From Candidatus Scatomorpha merdipullorum (GTDB lineage Bacteria > Bacillota > Clostridia > Oscillospirales > Oscillospiraceae), in NCBI GenBank assembly GCA_018716795.1, contig DVJK01000261.1:1-11392 (forward strand): a DNA stretch of 11,392 bases, written 5' to 3'. The notes under the pieces were generated by a model. It made no database searches. It saw only the letters and a program-made list of their open reading frames with translations, and was not told the DNA's origin. This document shows, one piece after another, positions 1 through 6,220 of this stretch (positions within the stretch are counted from its first letter, which is position 1; each line of letters opens with the position of its first letter). The translations under genes and the position numbers were made by a program.

Positions 1-19
1 CTCGGGCGGGCCCTTGCTT

Positions 20-2623
20 TCAGCCTCTCTCGGCCAGGAGGCGTCTTATCTCCTCCTCGACGGCGGCGACCTCCTCGCGGAAGGCGCGGGAGGAGATACG
101 CAGGGCGCCGGCGCCGAGGATTATGAGCTGCTCGGCGGCGTCGGAGGTGACGACGCGGGTGTTGTGCCGCTTGGCAATCTCATGCGTGGCCTTTTCTATG
201 TACGTGTCGGCGGTCTCGGCCTCCTTGGTGTACACGACGTAGAGGTTGTGGTACTTCTCCACCTCCCGCTCGCCGCCTTTGACCTTCCAGGCGTCGAAGA
301 CCAGTATGGGCACGCACTGGGTGTAGCCCGCGTAGTTGCACAGCACGTCCATGAGCCTGTGGCGCGCGGCGTCGAGGTTGTCCTCGGCTATCTCGCGCAG
401 CTCGTCCCAGGCGAAAATGACGTTATAGCCGTCTATGAGCAGATACTCCGGCCCGGGCTTGGGCTTCGAGGGCGCGGCGCGCCGGGGATTGTCCTGCGGC
501 GCGGCCGGACGCTTTACGCTGCGCATGGCCTGCGTGATATCCCGCTTGACCGGCCCGTAGGTGCGCTCAAAGATGGCCATGAGCTCCTTGTCGGCGGCGA
601 GGCTCGCGCGGTAGGCCCCGGCGTTCGCGCGAAAGCTCTCGGCCCGCTCCCGCGCAGCGGCGGCGAGACGCGCTTCGCGCTCGAGCGCGCTCGGCAGGTG
701 CATGTGCTCCGGCACCTCGTCCCAGGGCACGAGCACGCCAGCGCCGTGGCTGCAGAAGACGCTGTCGGCGCTGTTGGCCGTGTCGGCCCCGGCGTCGTAG
801 CCGAGCGCTTCGATGACCGCCGCGGCGTTGTGGCAGGGCTCGTAGCCGCCGGGCAGGCATGTGAGGCTCCCGCGGCCCTTCGTATACGCCGCGAGCTCCG
901 AGGCGTAGCCGCGCATTTCGGAGACCGGCGCGCGGCCGGTTATGACGGCCTCCTCGCCCAGGGTTTCGGGCGGGCTGAAGACGGCGCTCATGCGCGGCAT
1001 ATCCGCCAGCGCGCGGCCCAGCGCCGTCAGCGGGAGGCGGAGCCTGAAGTCGTACACCGGTTCGAGCAGGACGCATTCGCCCAGCCCCTCCGCCGTGCGC
1101 AGGCCCTGGCGCAACGCCCTGTACGTCGCCTGGCGGAAGTCGCCGCCCTCGGTGTGCTTGGGGTGGGCGCGGCCGGAGACGAGCGTGAGCTTCACGTCCG
1201 TGAGCGGCGAGCCGGTGAGGACGCCGAGGTGCGTCTTCTCGGCCAGGTGGGTGAGTATGAGCCGCTGCCAGTTGAGGGCGAGCTCGTCCGTCGGGCAGTC
1301 GGCGGAGAGTATGACGCCGCTGCCGCGCTTTGCCGGCTCAATCAGCAGATGCACCTCGGCATAGTGCCGAAGGGGCTCGTAGTGCCCGACGCCCTCCACG
1401 CGCGCCGAGACCGTCTCCTTATACAATATCCCGCCCTCGTCGAACTCGACCTCGAGGCCGAAGCGGCGGAGCATGAGGCTTTTCAGCACCTCGAGCTGTA
1501 TCTCGCCCATGAGCTGCAGCTGCACCTCGCCCAGGCGCTCGTCCCAGACGACGCGCAGCGTGGGCTCCTCCTGCTCCAGCTCGCGAAAGCGCGTGAGGAC
1601 CGTGTGCGCGTCCGCGCCCTCGCCGAGCAGCACGCGATAGCGCAGCACGGGCGCGAGGACGGGCACGGCGGCGTCCGGCTCGAAGCCCAGGCCCTCGCCG
1701 GGATAGGCCCCGTCGAGGCCGGTGACGGCGCAGACCGTGCCCGCGGGCGCGGAGTTTATGAGCTTGTACTTCGTCCCGGAGTAGAGCCGGAGGGAGTCGG
1801 CCTTGGCCCGCCATTCGGCGCGGGCGTCCTCGCGGGAGGCGAGCTCGGCCTTGACCCTGAGCTCCCCGCCGGTTATCTTGAGCCAGGCGAGCCTGGTTCC
1901 CGCCTCGTCGCGGCTCAGCTTGAAAACGCGCGCGCCGAAGCCGGGCCGCTCGGGCAGGGGAAGGGTGAGGCGGTCGAGCGCGCCCAGCAGCTCATCCACA
2001 CCCTCGAGGCGCAGGGCCGAGCCGAAGTAGCAGGGGAAGAGCTTGCGGTTCCTGACGGCCCTCGCCAGAAGCGCGTCCGAGGGCACTTCGCCCTCCGTGA
2101 CGGCGTCCAGCAGCTCCTCGCTGCAGAGCGCCAGCTCCTCGGCGCTGTCCGGCGCGAGCATATCCACGCAGCCCTCGCCGAGCCGCGAGCGCAGGGCGGA
2201 CATGATGCCCTCGCGGTCGAAGCCCGCGAGGTCGGTTTTGTTTACGAAGATGAAGGCCGGCACGCCGTAGCGCTCGAGCAGCCGCCAGAGCGTTTCGGTG
2301 TGGCTCTGCACGCCGTCCGTGCCGCTTATGACCAGCACGGCGTAGTCCAGCGCCTGCAGCGCCCGCTCCGTCTCGGCGGAGAAGTCGACGTGGCCGGGCG
2401 TGTCGAGCAAAGTGAGCTCCGTGTTCGGCAGGGGCAGAATGGCCTGCTTTGAGAAGATGGTGATGCCCCTCTCGCGCTCGAGCGCGTCCGTATCCAGGAA
2501 GGCGTCGCGGTGGTCGACGCGCCCGAGCCTGCGGAGCGCGCCGGAGCGGAAGAGCAGCGCCTCGCTGAGCGTGGTCTTGCCCGAGTCGACGTGGGCCAGT
2601 ATTCCCGCAGTCAGCCTTTTCAT
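20..2623 (-). CDS. TetM/EF-G-like ribosomal GTPase fused to a C-terminal YacP/Rae1-type NYN nuclease domain
   Basis: This 867-residue protein has two parts. Residues 1 to about 600 form a translational GTPase of the TetM/TetO branch: G1 AHVDSGKT (10-17), G2 region RGITI (52-56), G3 DTPGH (74-78), G4 NKTD (128-131), then EF-G-like domains II-V. TetM-type proteins are about 640 residues, so some 225 are extra. Residues 600-650 are rich in Cys and His, 645-690 look helical, and 704-725 are a Pro/Lys/Arg linker. Residues 726-867 are a NYN/PIN-like domain with DGYNVI (731-736), FDAWK (776-780), ETADTYIE (803-810) and VVTSDAAEQ (824-832). These carry the acidic residues (D731, D777, D806, D828) expected of a metal-dependent nuclease. 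B. subtilis Rae1 (YacP) is a free-standing relative that cuts mRNA in the ribosomal A site. The start is ATG 2623, preceded by AAAAGGGG; the reading frame stays open upstream, but nothing there supports an earlier start. Family assignment is secure; ribosome-linked cleavage is inferred. It may be annotated as a tetracycline resistance protein, but the domain IV tip argues against that. Confidence 0.9.
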   Translation of the reverse strand: MKRLTAGILAHVDSGKTTLSEALLFRSGALRRLGRVDHRDAFLDTDALERERGITIFSKQAILPLPNTELTLLDTPGHVDFSAETERALQALDYAVLVISGTDGVQSHTETLWRLLERYGVPAFIFVNKTDLAGFDREGIMSALRSRLGEGCVDMLAPDSAEELALCSEELLDAVTEGEVPSDALLARAVRNRKLFPCYFGSALRLEGVDELLGALDRLTLPLPERPGFGARVFKLSRDEAGTRLAWLKITGGELRVKAELASREDARAEWRAKADSLRLYSGTKYKLINSAPAGTVCAVTGLDGAYPGEGLGFEPDAAVPVLAPVLRYRVLLGEGADAHTVLTRFRELEQEEPTLRVVWDERLGEVQLQLMGEIQLEVLKSLMLRRFGLEVEFDEGGILYKETVSARVEGVGHYEPLRHYAEVHLLIEPAKRGSGVILSADCPTDELALNWQRLILTHLAEKTHLGVLTGSPLTDVKLTLVSGRAHPKHTEGGDFRQATYRALRQGLRTAEGLGECVLLEPVYDFRLRLPLTALGRALADMPRMSAVFSPPETLGEEAVITGRAPVSEMRGYASELAAYTKGRGSLTCLPGGYEPCHNAAAVIEALGYDAGADTANSADSVFCSHGAGVLVPWDEVPEHMHLPSALEREARLAAAARERAESFRANAGAYRASLAADKELMAIFERTYGPVKRDITQAMRSVKRPAAPQDNPRRAAPSKPKPGPEYLLIDGYNVIFAWDELREIAEDNLDAARHRLMDVLCNYAGYTQCVPILVFDAWKVKGGEREVEKYHNLYVVYTKEAETADTYIEKATHEIAKRHNTRVVTSDAAEQLIILGAGALRISSRAFREEVAAVEEEIRRLLAERG

Positions 2624-2657
2624 ATCCGAACCCCTTTTGCTTGCATTTTCCTCCGGC

Positions 2658-2686
2658 ATTATAGCACAGCCGCGGCCCCAAGTCCA
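2658..2686 (-). promoter_or_regulatory. Promoter of the GTPase-NYN gene
   Basis: On the minus strand a perfect TATAAT (2658-2663) lies 17 bp from a 4/6 -35 box, TGGACT (2681-2686). Transcription would begin near 2650, giving a 5' leader of only about 27 nt that holds the AAAAGGGG binding site. The -35 box is one base from the T tract of the upstream terminator, so the gene is set up as its own transcription unit. Confidence 0.65.
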
Positions 2687-2687
2687 C

Positions 2688-2723
2688 AAAAAGCGCCCGC
2701 CCGGTCCGGATGGACGGGCGGGC
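2688..2723 (-). terminator. Rho-independent terminator of the UPF0340 gene
   Basis: On the minus strand, arms 2712-2723 and 2695-2707 form a 12-bp GC-rich stem with one bulged base and a 4-nt loop (2708-2711). It is followed by GC and five T (2692-2688). It lies 8 bases beyond the UPF0340 stop codon. Confidence 0.8.
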
Positions 2724-2730
2724 TGTGCGT

Positions 2731-3288
2731 TCAGACGGTTTCGGGATACACGGCGCGGCGGCCGCCTATCAGCTTCGGGCGGGTGCGCGCGGCGGTGACG
2801 GGCGCATCGCCTATCTGCTTGACGGCCAGGCGCAGCGGGACGGCGACGTCCTTGAGGTGCATGCCGATGAGCGTGGAGCCTATGTCGAGGCCCGCGGAGG
2901 CGCGTACGTGCTCGACGGCGACAGGGTCGGACATGTGCTTCCAGGCCGCGGTGGCCCAGCTGCCGCCGGCCTTGGGCTGCGGGATGACGCAGACCGGCTC
3001 GTAGCCGAACCTCTCGGCGGCTTCGCGCTCGACAATAAGCGCGCGGTTGAGGTGCTCGCAGCACTGGGCGGCCAGATAGAGCCCGCGCTCGGCCAGCAGG
3101 GGAGCGACGGCCTCGTATACGGCCTCGGCGGCCTCGGGCGTGCTGCCCTTGCCGATGTTCGCGCCCATCATTTCGCTTGACGAGCAGCCGACGACCACCA
3201 GCGCCCCGCGCGGGAGCTTCGCCCTCTCCAGCAGCTCCGCCATGGCGTCGCGCGCCGCACGGCTGATCTCCTCGTAGTTTGTGCTCAT
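2731..3288 (-). CDS. UPF0340 / DUF436 family protein (YwlG-like)
   Basis: This 185-residue protein matches the UPF0340 (DUF436, TIGR01440) family typified by B. subtilis YwlG, whose biochemical role is, to my knowledge, unknown. Recognisable family stretches are VVVGCSSSEMMGANIGKGS (32-49-ish), AAQCCEHLNRALIVERE (73-89) and GLDIGSTLIGMHLKDVAVP (133-151). Conserved-looking Cys and His residues (C35, C76, C77, H79, H118, H127, H144) could bind a metal or form an active site, but this is a guess. There is no signal peptide or membrane segment, so it is probably cytoplasmic. The start is ATG 3288: GGAG lies 9 nt upstream of it, whereas an in-frame ATG three codons earlier abuts that GGAG with no spacing. 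The gene has its own promoter and terminator, so it is probably not co-transcribed with the GTPase-NYN gene downstream. Confidence 0.9.
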   Translation of the reverse strand: MSTNYEEISRAARDAMAELLERAKLPRGALVVVGCSSSEMMGANIGKGSTPEAAEAVYEAVAPLLAERGLYLAAQCCEHLNRALIVEREAAERFGYEPVCVIPQPKAGGSWATAAWKHMSDPVAVEHVRASAGLDIGSTLIGMHLKDVAVPLRLAVKQIGDAPVTAARTRPKLIGGRRAVYPETV

Positions 3289-3332
3289 AAATATCATCTC
3301 CGTGCAACAATTTGGCTTCCATTGCCGTCTCT

Positions 3333-3361
3333 ATTCTACCACTCCCGCCCGGGTTTGACAA
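3333..3361 (-). promoter_or_regulatory. Promoter of the UPF0340 gene
   Basis: On the minus strand TTGTCA (3356-3361) is followed after 17 bp by TAGAAT (3333-3338), each 5/6 to the vegetative consensus. Predicted initiation is near 3326, giving a leader of about 38 nt with GGAG before ATG 3288. The -35 box overlaps that of the rightward promoter. Confidence 0.7.
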
Positions 3362-3383
3362 CAGCGCCGGCGGGTAGTATTAT
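3355..3383 (+). promoter_or_regulatory. Promoter of the DUF3048 lipoprotein-rarD unit
   Basis: A perfect TTGACA (3355-3360) is followed after 17 bp by TATTAT (3378-3383). Predicted initiation is near 3390, leaving a leader of about 23 nt with the GAGGTG ribosome binding site (3403-3408). This is the strongest-looking promoter in the window. Confidence 0.8.
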
Positions 3384-3412
3384 AAAAACAGTACATTCCT
3401 GCGAGGTGTCAT

Positions 3413-4507
3413 ATGAAAAAACTGCTCGCCGCCGTGCTCTGCGCGGCCATGCTGCTCGCCCTCACCGCCTGCGGTGAGAATCCCTCGACCCTGCCCACGC
3501 CGGACGCCGAGGACGCGCCCAGCCCCAGCGCCTCCGCCGCGCCGGAGCCTAGCCCGTCGCCCACGCCCGCGCCCTTCACGAACCCGCTGACCGGCGAGGC
3601 CGTCGAGGAGGACATAAGCATGTTCCGCCCCTTCGGCGTCATGATAAACAATTTGCCGCCCAGCCTGCCGCAGCGCGGCATCTCCGACGCGGAGATACTC
3701 TATGAGATACCCGCCGAGGGCGGTGTCACCCGTATGCTCGCGCTCTTTACGGACATCTCAGATATCGAGAGCATAGGCACGGTGCGCTCGATACGCCCCT
3801 ACTATGCTCAGATTGCCTTCGGCTATGACGCGATAATCATCCATGCCGGCGGCAGCGAGGCCGCGTACAGCCTCCTGCGCTCCACCGGCTGGGATCACAT
3901 CGACGGCGTGCGCGAGACCTATGCCGCCGCGCCCTTCGCCCGTGACCCCGACCGCATCCACAACGGACTTGAGCACAGCCTCTTCGCCGACGGCGCGAAG
4001 CTCATGGAGGCCATAGACGAGAAGGGCTTCGAGCTCGAGCACGAGGACGGCGAGTATGACTACGGCCTCAGCTTCACGGAGGACGCCTCCGCCCAGTGCA
4101 CGGACGAGGCCGAATTCGCAAAGATAACTTTCAACAGCTACAAGTCCATGAGCTTCGACTACAACGCCGAGGACGGCCTCTACTACGCCAACCAGTACGA
4201 CGGCGAGTACATAGACGAGAACACGGGCGAGCAGGTCAGCTATACGAACCTGCTGTTCCTGCACACGGATATCAAGGTCATAGACGGCTATGGCCGCCTC
4301 GAGGTGCGCACCACCGGCGAGGGCGACGGCTACTTCGTCAACGGCGGCAAATACACCGAGATAAGGTGGGAGCGCGCCGACGAGTACAGCCCCTTCCGCT
4401 ACTATCTGCCCGACGGGAGCGAGCTCTCCCTCGGCGTCGGCCACAGCTATGTGGGCATCATGGGCGACGACTACGCCGCCGGAATCAGCTTTTCAAGAGA
4501 GGAGTAA
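3413..4507 (+). CDS. DUF3048-domain lipoprotein (YerB-like)
   Basis: This 364-residue protein begins with a lipoprotein signal: MKK, a hydrophobic stretch (4-16) and lipobox LTAC (17-20), with C20 as the lipidated residue. A Pro/Ser/Ala-rich tether (21-55) leads into the N-terminal DUF3048 domain (about 56-200), recognised by NPLTG (57-61), PFGVMINN (73-80), YEIPAEGGVTRMLALF (97-112), GTVRSIRPYY (122-131) and HAGGS (144-148). A C-terminal DUF3048_C-like domain (about 235-355) includes LFLHTDI (281-287) and GVGHSYVGIM (341-350). B. subtilis YerB has this architecture. The function is not established to my knowledge; a role in the envelope is inferred from the lipid anchor and tether. GAGGTG precedes ATG 3413 at good spacing. 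The next gene begins 6 bp after the stop, so the two are probably one transcript. Confidence 0.9.
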   Translation: MKKLLAAVLCAAMLLALTACGENPSTLPTPDAEDAPSPSASAAPEPSPSPTPAPFTNPLTGEAVEEDISMFRPFGVMINNLPPSLPQRGISDAEILYEIPAEGGVTRMLALFTDISDIESIGTVRSIRPYYAQIAFGYDAIIIHAGGSEAAYSLLRSTGWDHIDGVRETYAAAPFARDPDRIHNGLEHSLFADGAKLMEAIDEKGFELEHEDGEYDYGLSFTEDASAQCTDEAEFAKITFNSYKSMSFDYNAEDGLYYANQYDGEYIDENTGEQVSYTNLLFLHTDIKVIDGYGRLEVRTTGEGDGYFVNGGKYTEIRWERADEYSPFRYYLPDGSELSLGVGHSYVGIMGDDYAAGISFSREE

Positions 4508-4513
4508 GGCCAA

Positions 4514-5407
4514 GTGAGGGGAAAAAGCCTCGCCGCGCTGCTGCTGTGCTACTGCATATGGGGAATGCAGCCGCTGTATTGGAATCTGCTGGGCAAGTTC
4601 GACTCCATGTTCGTGCTCTGCTGCCGCATTGTCATGTGCGCGGCCTTCACATGGATTTTCCTCGCCTGCAGCGGGCGCATAAGGGAGCTGCTCGCCGCCT
4701 TCCGCGACGGGAAGCTCCTGCGCAGGCTGGCCGCGGCGGCGCTCTTCCTCGCCTTCGACTGGGCGCTTTTCAACTGGGCCGTCGCCAACGGCCACGTCCT
4801 GGACACGGCGCTCGGCTATTACATGAACCCGATGGTGATTTTCCTTGCCGGCATCACGCTCTTCCGCGAGAAGGGCAGCGCGCTGGAATTCGCGGCGGTC
4901 ATCGTCGCCTGCACCGGCGTCGTGCTCAGCTGGGTGAGCTACGGCTCCTTCCCGATAGTCGCCGTCCTCTGCGCGCTGAGCTGGCCGGCCTACGCCACGG
5001 TCAAGAAGGCCGCGAAGGCCGATCCCCTCGTGAGCATGGCGGTCGAGTCCACGGTGCTGACGCCCTTCGCCCTCATTGCGAGCCTCGTATTCTTCTGCGG
5101 CGAGGGCGGCCTTGCCGGGGTGCAGGCGCTTGACGTCCCGCTCATCCTGCTCAGCGGCATCGTGACCGGGCTCCCCATAATACTGTACACCGTCGGCGTG
5201 AACGGAATGCCCTTCAAGGTCGTCGGCATATTGCAATACCTCAGCAGCACGATAAGCTTCGCCTGCGGCGCGCTTTTCATGGACGAGGAGGTCACCACGG
5301 GTAAGCTCGTCATGTTCGGCTTTATCATCGCCGGGCTCATTCTCTTCACCGCCGGAAGCTTCCGCCGCCGTCGTCCGGATACCGGGGCAGCGGAGAGCGG
5401 GAAGTGA
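4514..5407 (+). CDS. rarD: RarD-type EamA/DMT-superfamily transporter
   Basis: This 297-residue inner-membrane protein of the drug/metabolite transporter superfamily resembles E. coli RarD along its length and is mostly hydrophobic, with about ten predicted membrane segments. Diagnostic stretches are CYCIWGMQPLYW (12-23), FDWALFNWAVANGHVLDTAL (81-100) continuing into GYYMNP (101-106), YGSFPIVA (143-150), GIVTGLPIILYT (215-226) and GILQYLSSTISF (238-249). The name RarD comes from a chloramphenicol-sensitivity phenotype; the physiological substrate is uncertain. The start is GTG 4514: AAGG (4506-4509) and GGAG (4501-4504) lie just upstream, and the next methionine (residue 18) would remove part of the first membrane segment. 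The C-terminus is a charged tail (RRRRPD). It is the second gene of a unit with the lipoprotein and ends 4 bp before a strong terminator. Confidence 0.88.
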   Translation: MRGKSLAALLLCYCIWGMQPLYWNLLGKFDSMFVLCCRIVMCAAFTWIFLACSGRIRELLAAFRDGKLLRRLAAAALFLAFDWALFNWAVANGHVLDTALGYYMNPMVIFLAGITLFREKGSALEFAAVIVACTGVVLSWVSYGSFPIVAVLCALSWPAYATVKKAAKADPLVSMAVESTVLTPFALIASLVFFCGEGGLAGVQALDVPLILLSGIVTGLPIILYTVGVNGMPFKVVGILQYLSSTISFACGALFMDEEVTTGKLVMFGFIIAGLILFTAGSFRRRRPDTGAAESGK

Positions 5408-5411
5408 TAAT

Positions 5412-5443
5412 AAAAAACAGCGCCCCTCGGGGCGCTGTTTTTT
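5412..5443. terminator. Bidirectional terminator between rarD and dapB
   Basis: The perfect stem CAGCGCCCC / GGGGCGCTG (5418-5426 and 5429-5437; the closing pair probably opens to a 4-nt CTCG loop) is flanked by six A (5412-5417) and six T (5438-5443). It therefore acts in both directions, serving rarD from the left and the asd-dapA-dapB operon from the right. Confidence 0.93.
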
Positions 5444-5454
5444 GCGTATTTAAT

Positions 5455-6210
5455 TCAGCCGAGTAGGTCGTCCATGTCGTAGAGGCCGGGCTCGGTGACG
5501 CCGGCGAGCCAGCGGGCGGCGGCGAGCGCGCCGGAGGCGAAGACGTCGCGGCTGAGCGCGGAGTGCTTGAGCGTGAAGACCTCGTCGGGGCCGGCGAACA
5601 TCAGCTCGTGCTCGCCCACGATGGTGCCGCCGCGCATGGAGGAGATGCCTATCTCCTCGCGGCCGCGCGGGCGGCGGACGCTGTGCCGCTCGTAGACGTA
5701 TTCGCTCTCGTGCGGGAGGCCGCCGGCGACGGCGTCCGCGAGCATGAGGGCCGTGCCGCTCGGCGCGTCGAGCTTGCGCTTGTGGTGCCGCTCAAGAATC
5801 TCAACGTCGAAGCTTTCGCCGAGCGCCTTCGCGGCCTCGCGCGCGAGGCGCATCATGAGGTTGATGCCCAGCGACATGTTCCCGCTCTTGAAGACCGGGA
5901 CCTTTTTCGCGGCCTCATCAATCTCGGCAAGCTGCTCCTCGCCGTAGCCGGTGGTGCAGAGCACTATGGGCGTTTTCGTGCCCACCGCGTAGGCGAGCAG
6001 GCCCGTGAGGTTCGCGGGGTTCGAGAAGTCTATGACCACGTCGGCCTCGCCCTTGAAGTCGAGAGGGTTGCTGAAGACCTCAAAGCCGTTCTTCTGTGCC
6101 GGGGTGCGGTTGAAGCCGCAGGAGATTTGGACGTCCTCCATCTCCGCGGCGAGCTTGACGACCGCCTGGCCCATGTGGCCGTTGCAGCCGGAGACGATTA
6201 TCTTTGGCAT
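5455..6210 (-). CDS. dapB: 4-hydroxy-tetrahydrodipicolinate reductase
   Basis: This 251-residue enzyme reduces the DapA product to tetrahydrodipicolinate with NAD(P)H in the cytoplasmic lysine/diaminopimelate pathway. The Rossmann nucleotide motif is GCNGHMG (8-14). The catalytic segment ERHHKRKLDAPSGTA (140-154) holds the acid/base histidine pair H142-H143 and K146. A family-typical stretch, RGGTIVGEHELMFAGP (193-208), follows. It is somewhat shorter than E. coli DapB (273 residues). AAGGAG lies 6 nt before ATG 6210, and the dapA stop codon is only 10 nt upstream and abuts this site, so translation may be coupled. It is the last gene of the asd-dapA-dapB operon and ends at the shared bidirectional terminator. 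Confidence 0.96.
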   Translation of the reverse strand: MPKIIVSGCNGHMGQAVVKLAAEMEDVQISCGFNRTPAQKNGFEVFSNPLDFKGEADVVIDFSNPANLTGLLAYAVGTKTPIVLCTTGYGEEQLAEIDEAAKKVPVFKSGNMSLGINLMMRLAREAAKALGESFDVEILERHHKRKLDAPSGTALMLADAVAGGLPHESEYVYERHSVRRPRGREEIGISSMRGGTIVGEHELMFAGPDEVFTLKHSALSRDVFASGALAAARWLAGVTEPGLYDMDDLLG

Positions 6211-6220
6211 GGCGCGCTCC

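Noticed and set aside
14..2452. An 812-codon open frame on the plus strand opposite the GTPase-NYN gene
   Set aside because: It mirrors the codon phase of a GC-rich gene. Its product is a low-complexity mix of Ala, Gly, Arg, Leu, Val and Glu with no recognisable motif, and the opposite strand has full family matches, a promoter and a binding site.
20..2623. Calling this gene a tetracycline resistance determinant (tetM/tetW/tetO)
   Set aside because: The domain IV tip motif is missing and there is a nuclease extension; base composition matches the neighbours and no mobile element is nearby, unlike typical acquired tet genes.
2624..3361. Upstream in-frame extension of the GTPase-NYN frame to position 3361
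   Set aside because: The extension is Arg/Ala/Gly-rich shadow sequence running through the UPF0340 gene, its terminator and the GTPase promoter. The conserved GTPase N-terminus starts at MKRLTAG with a binding site just before it.
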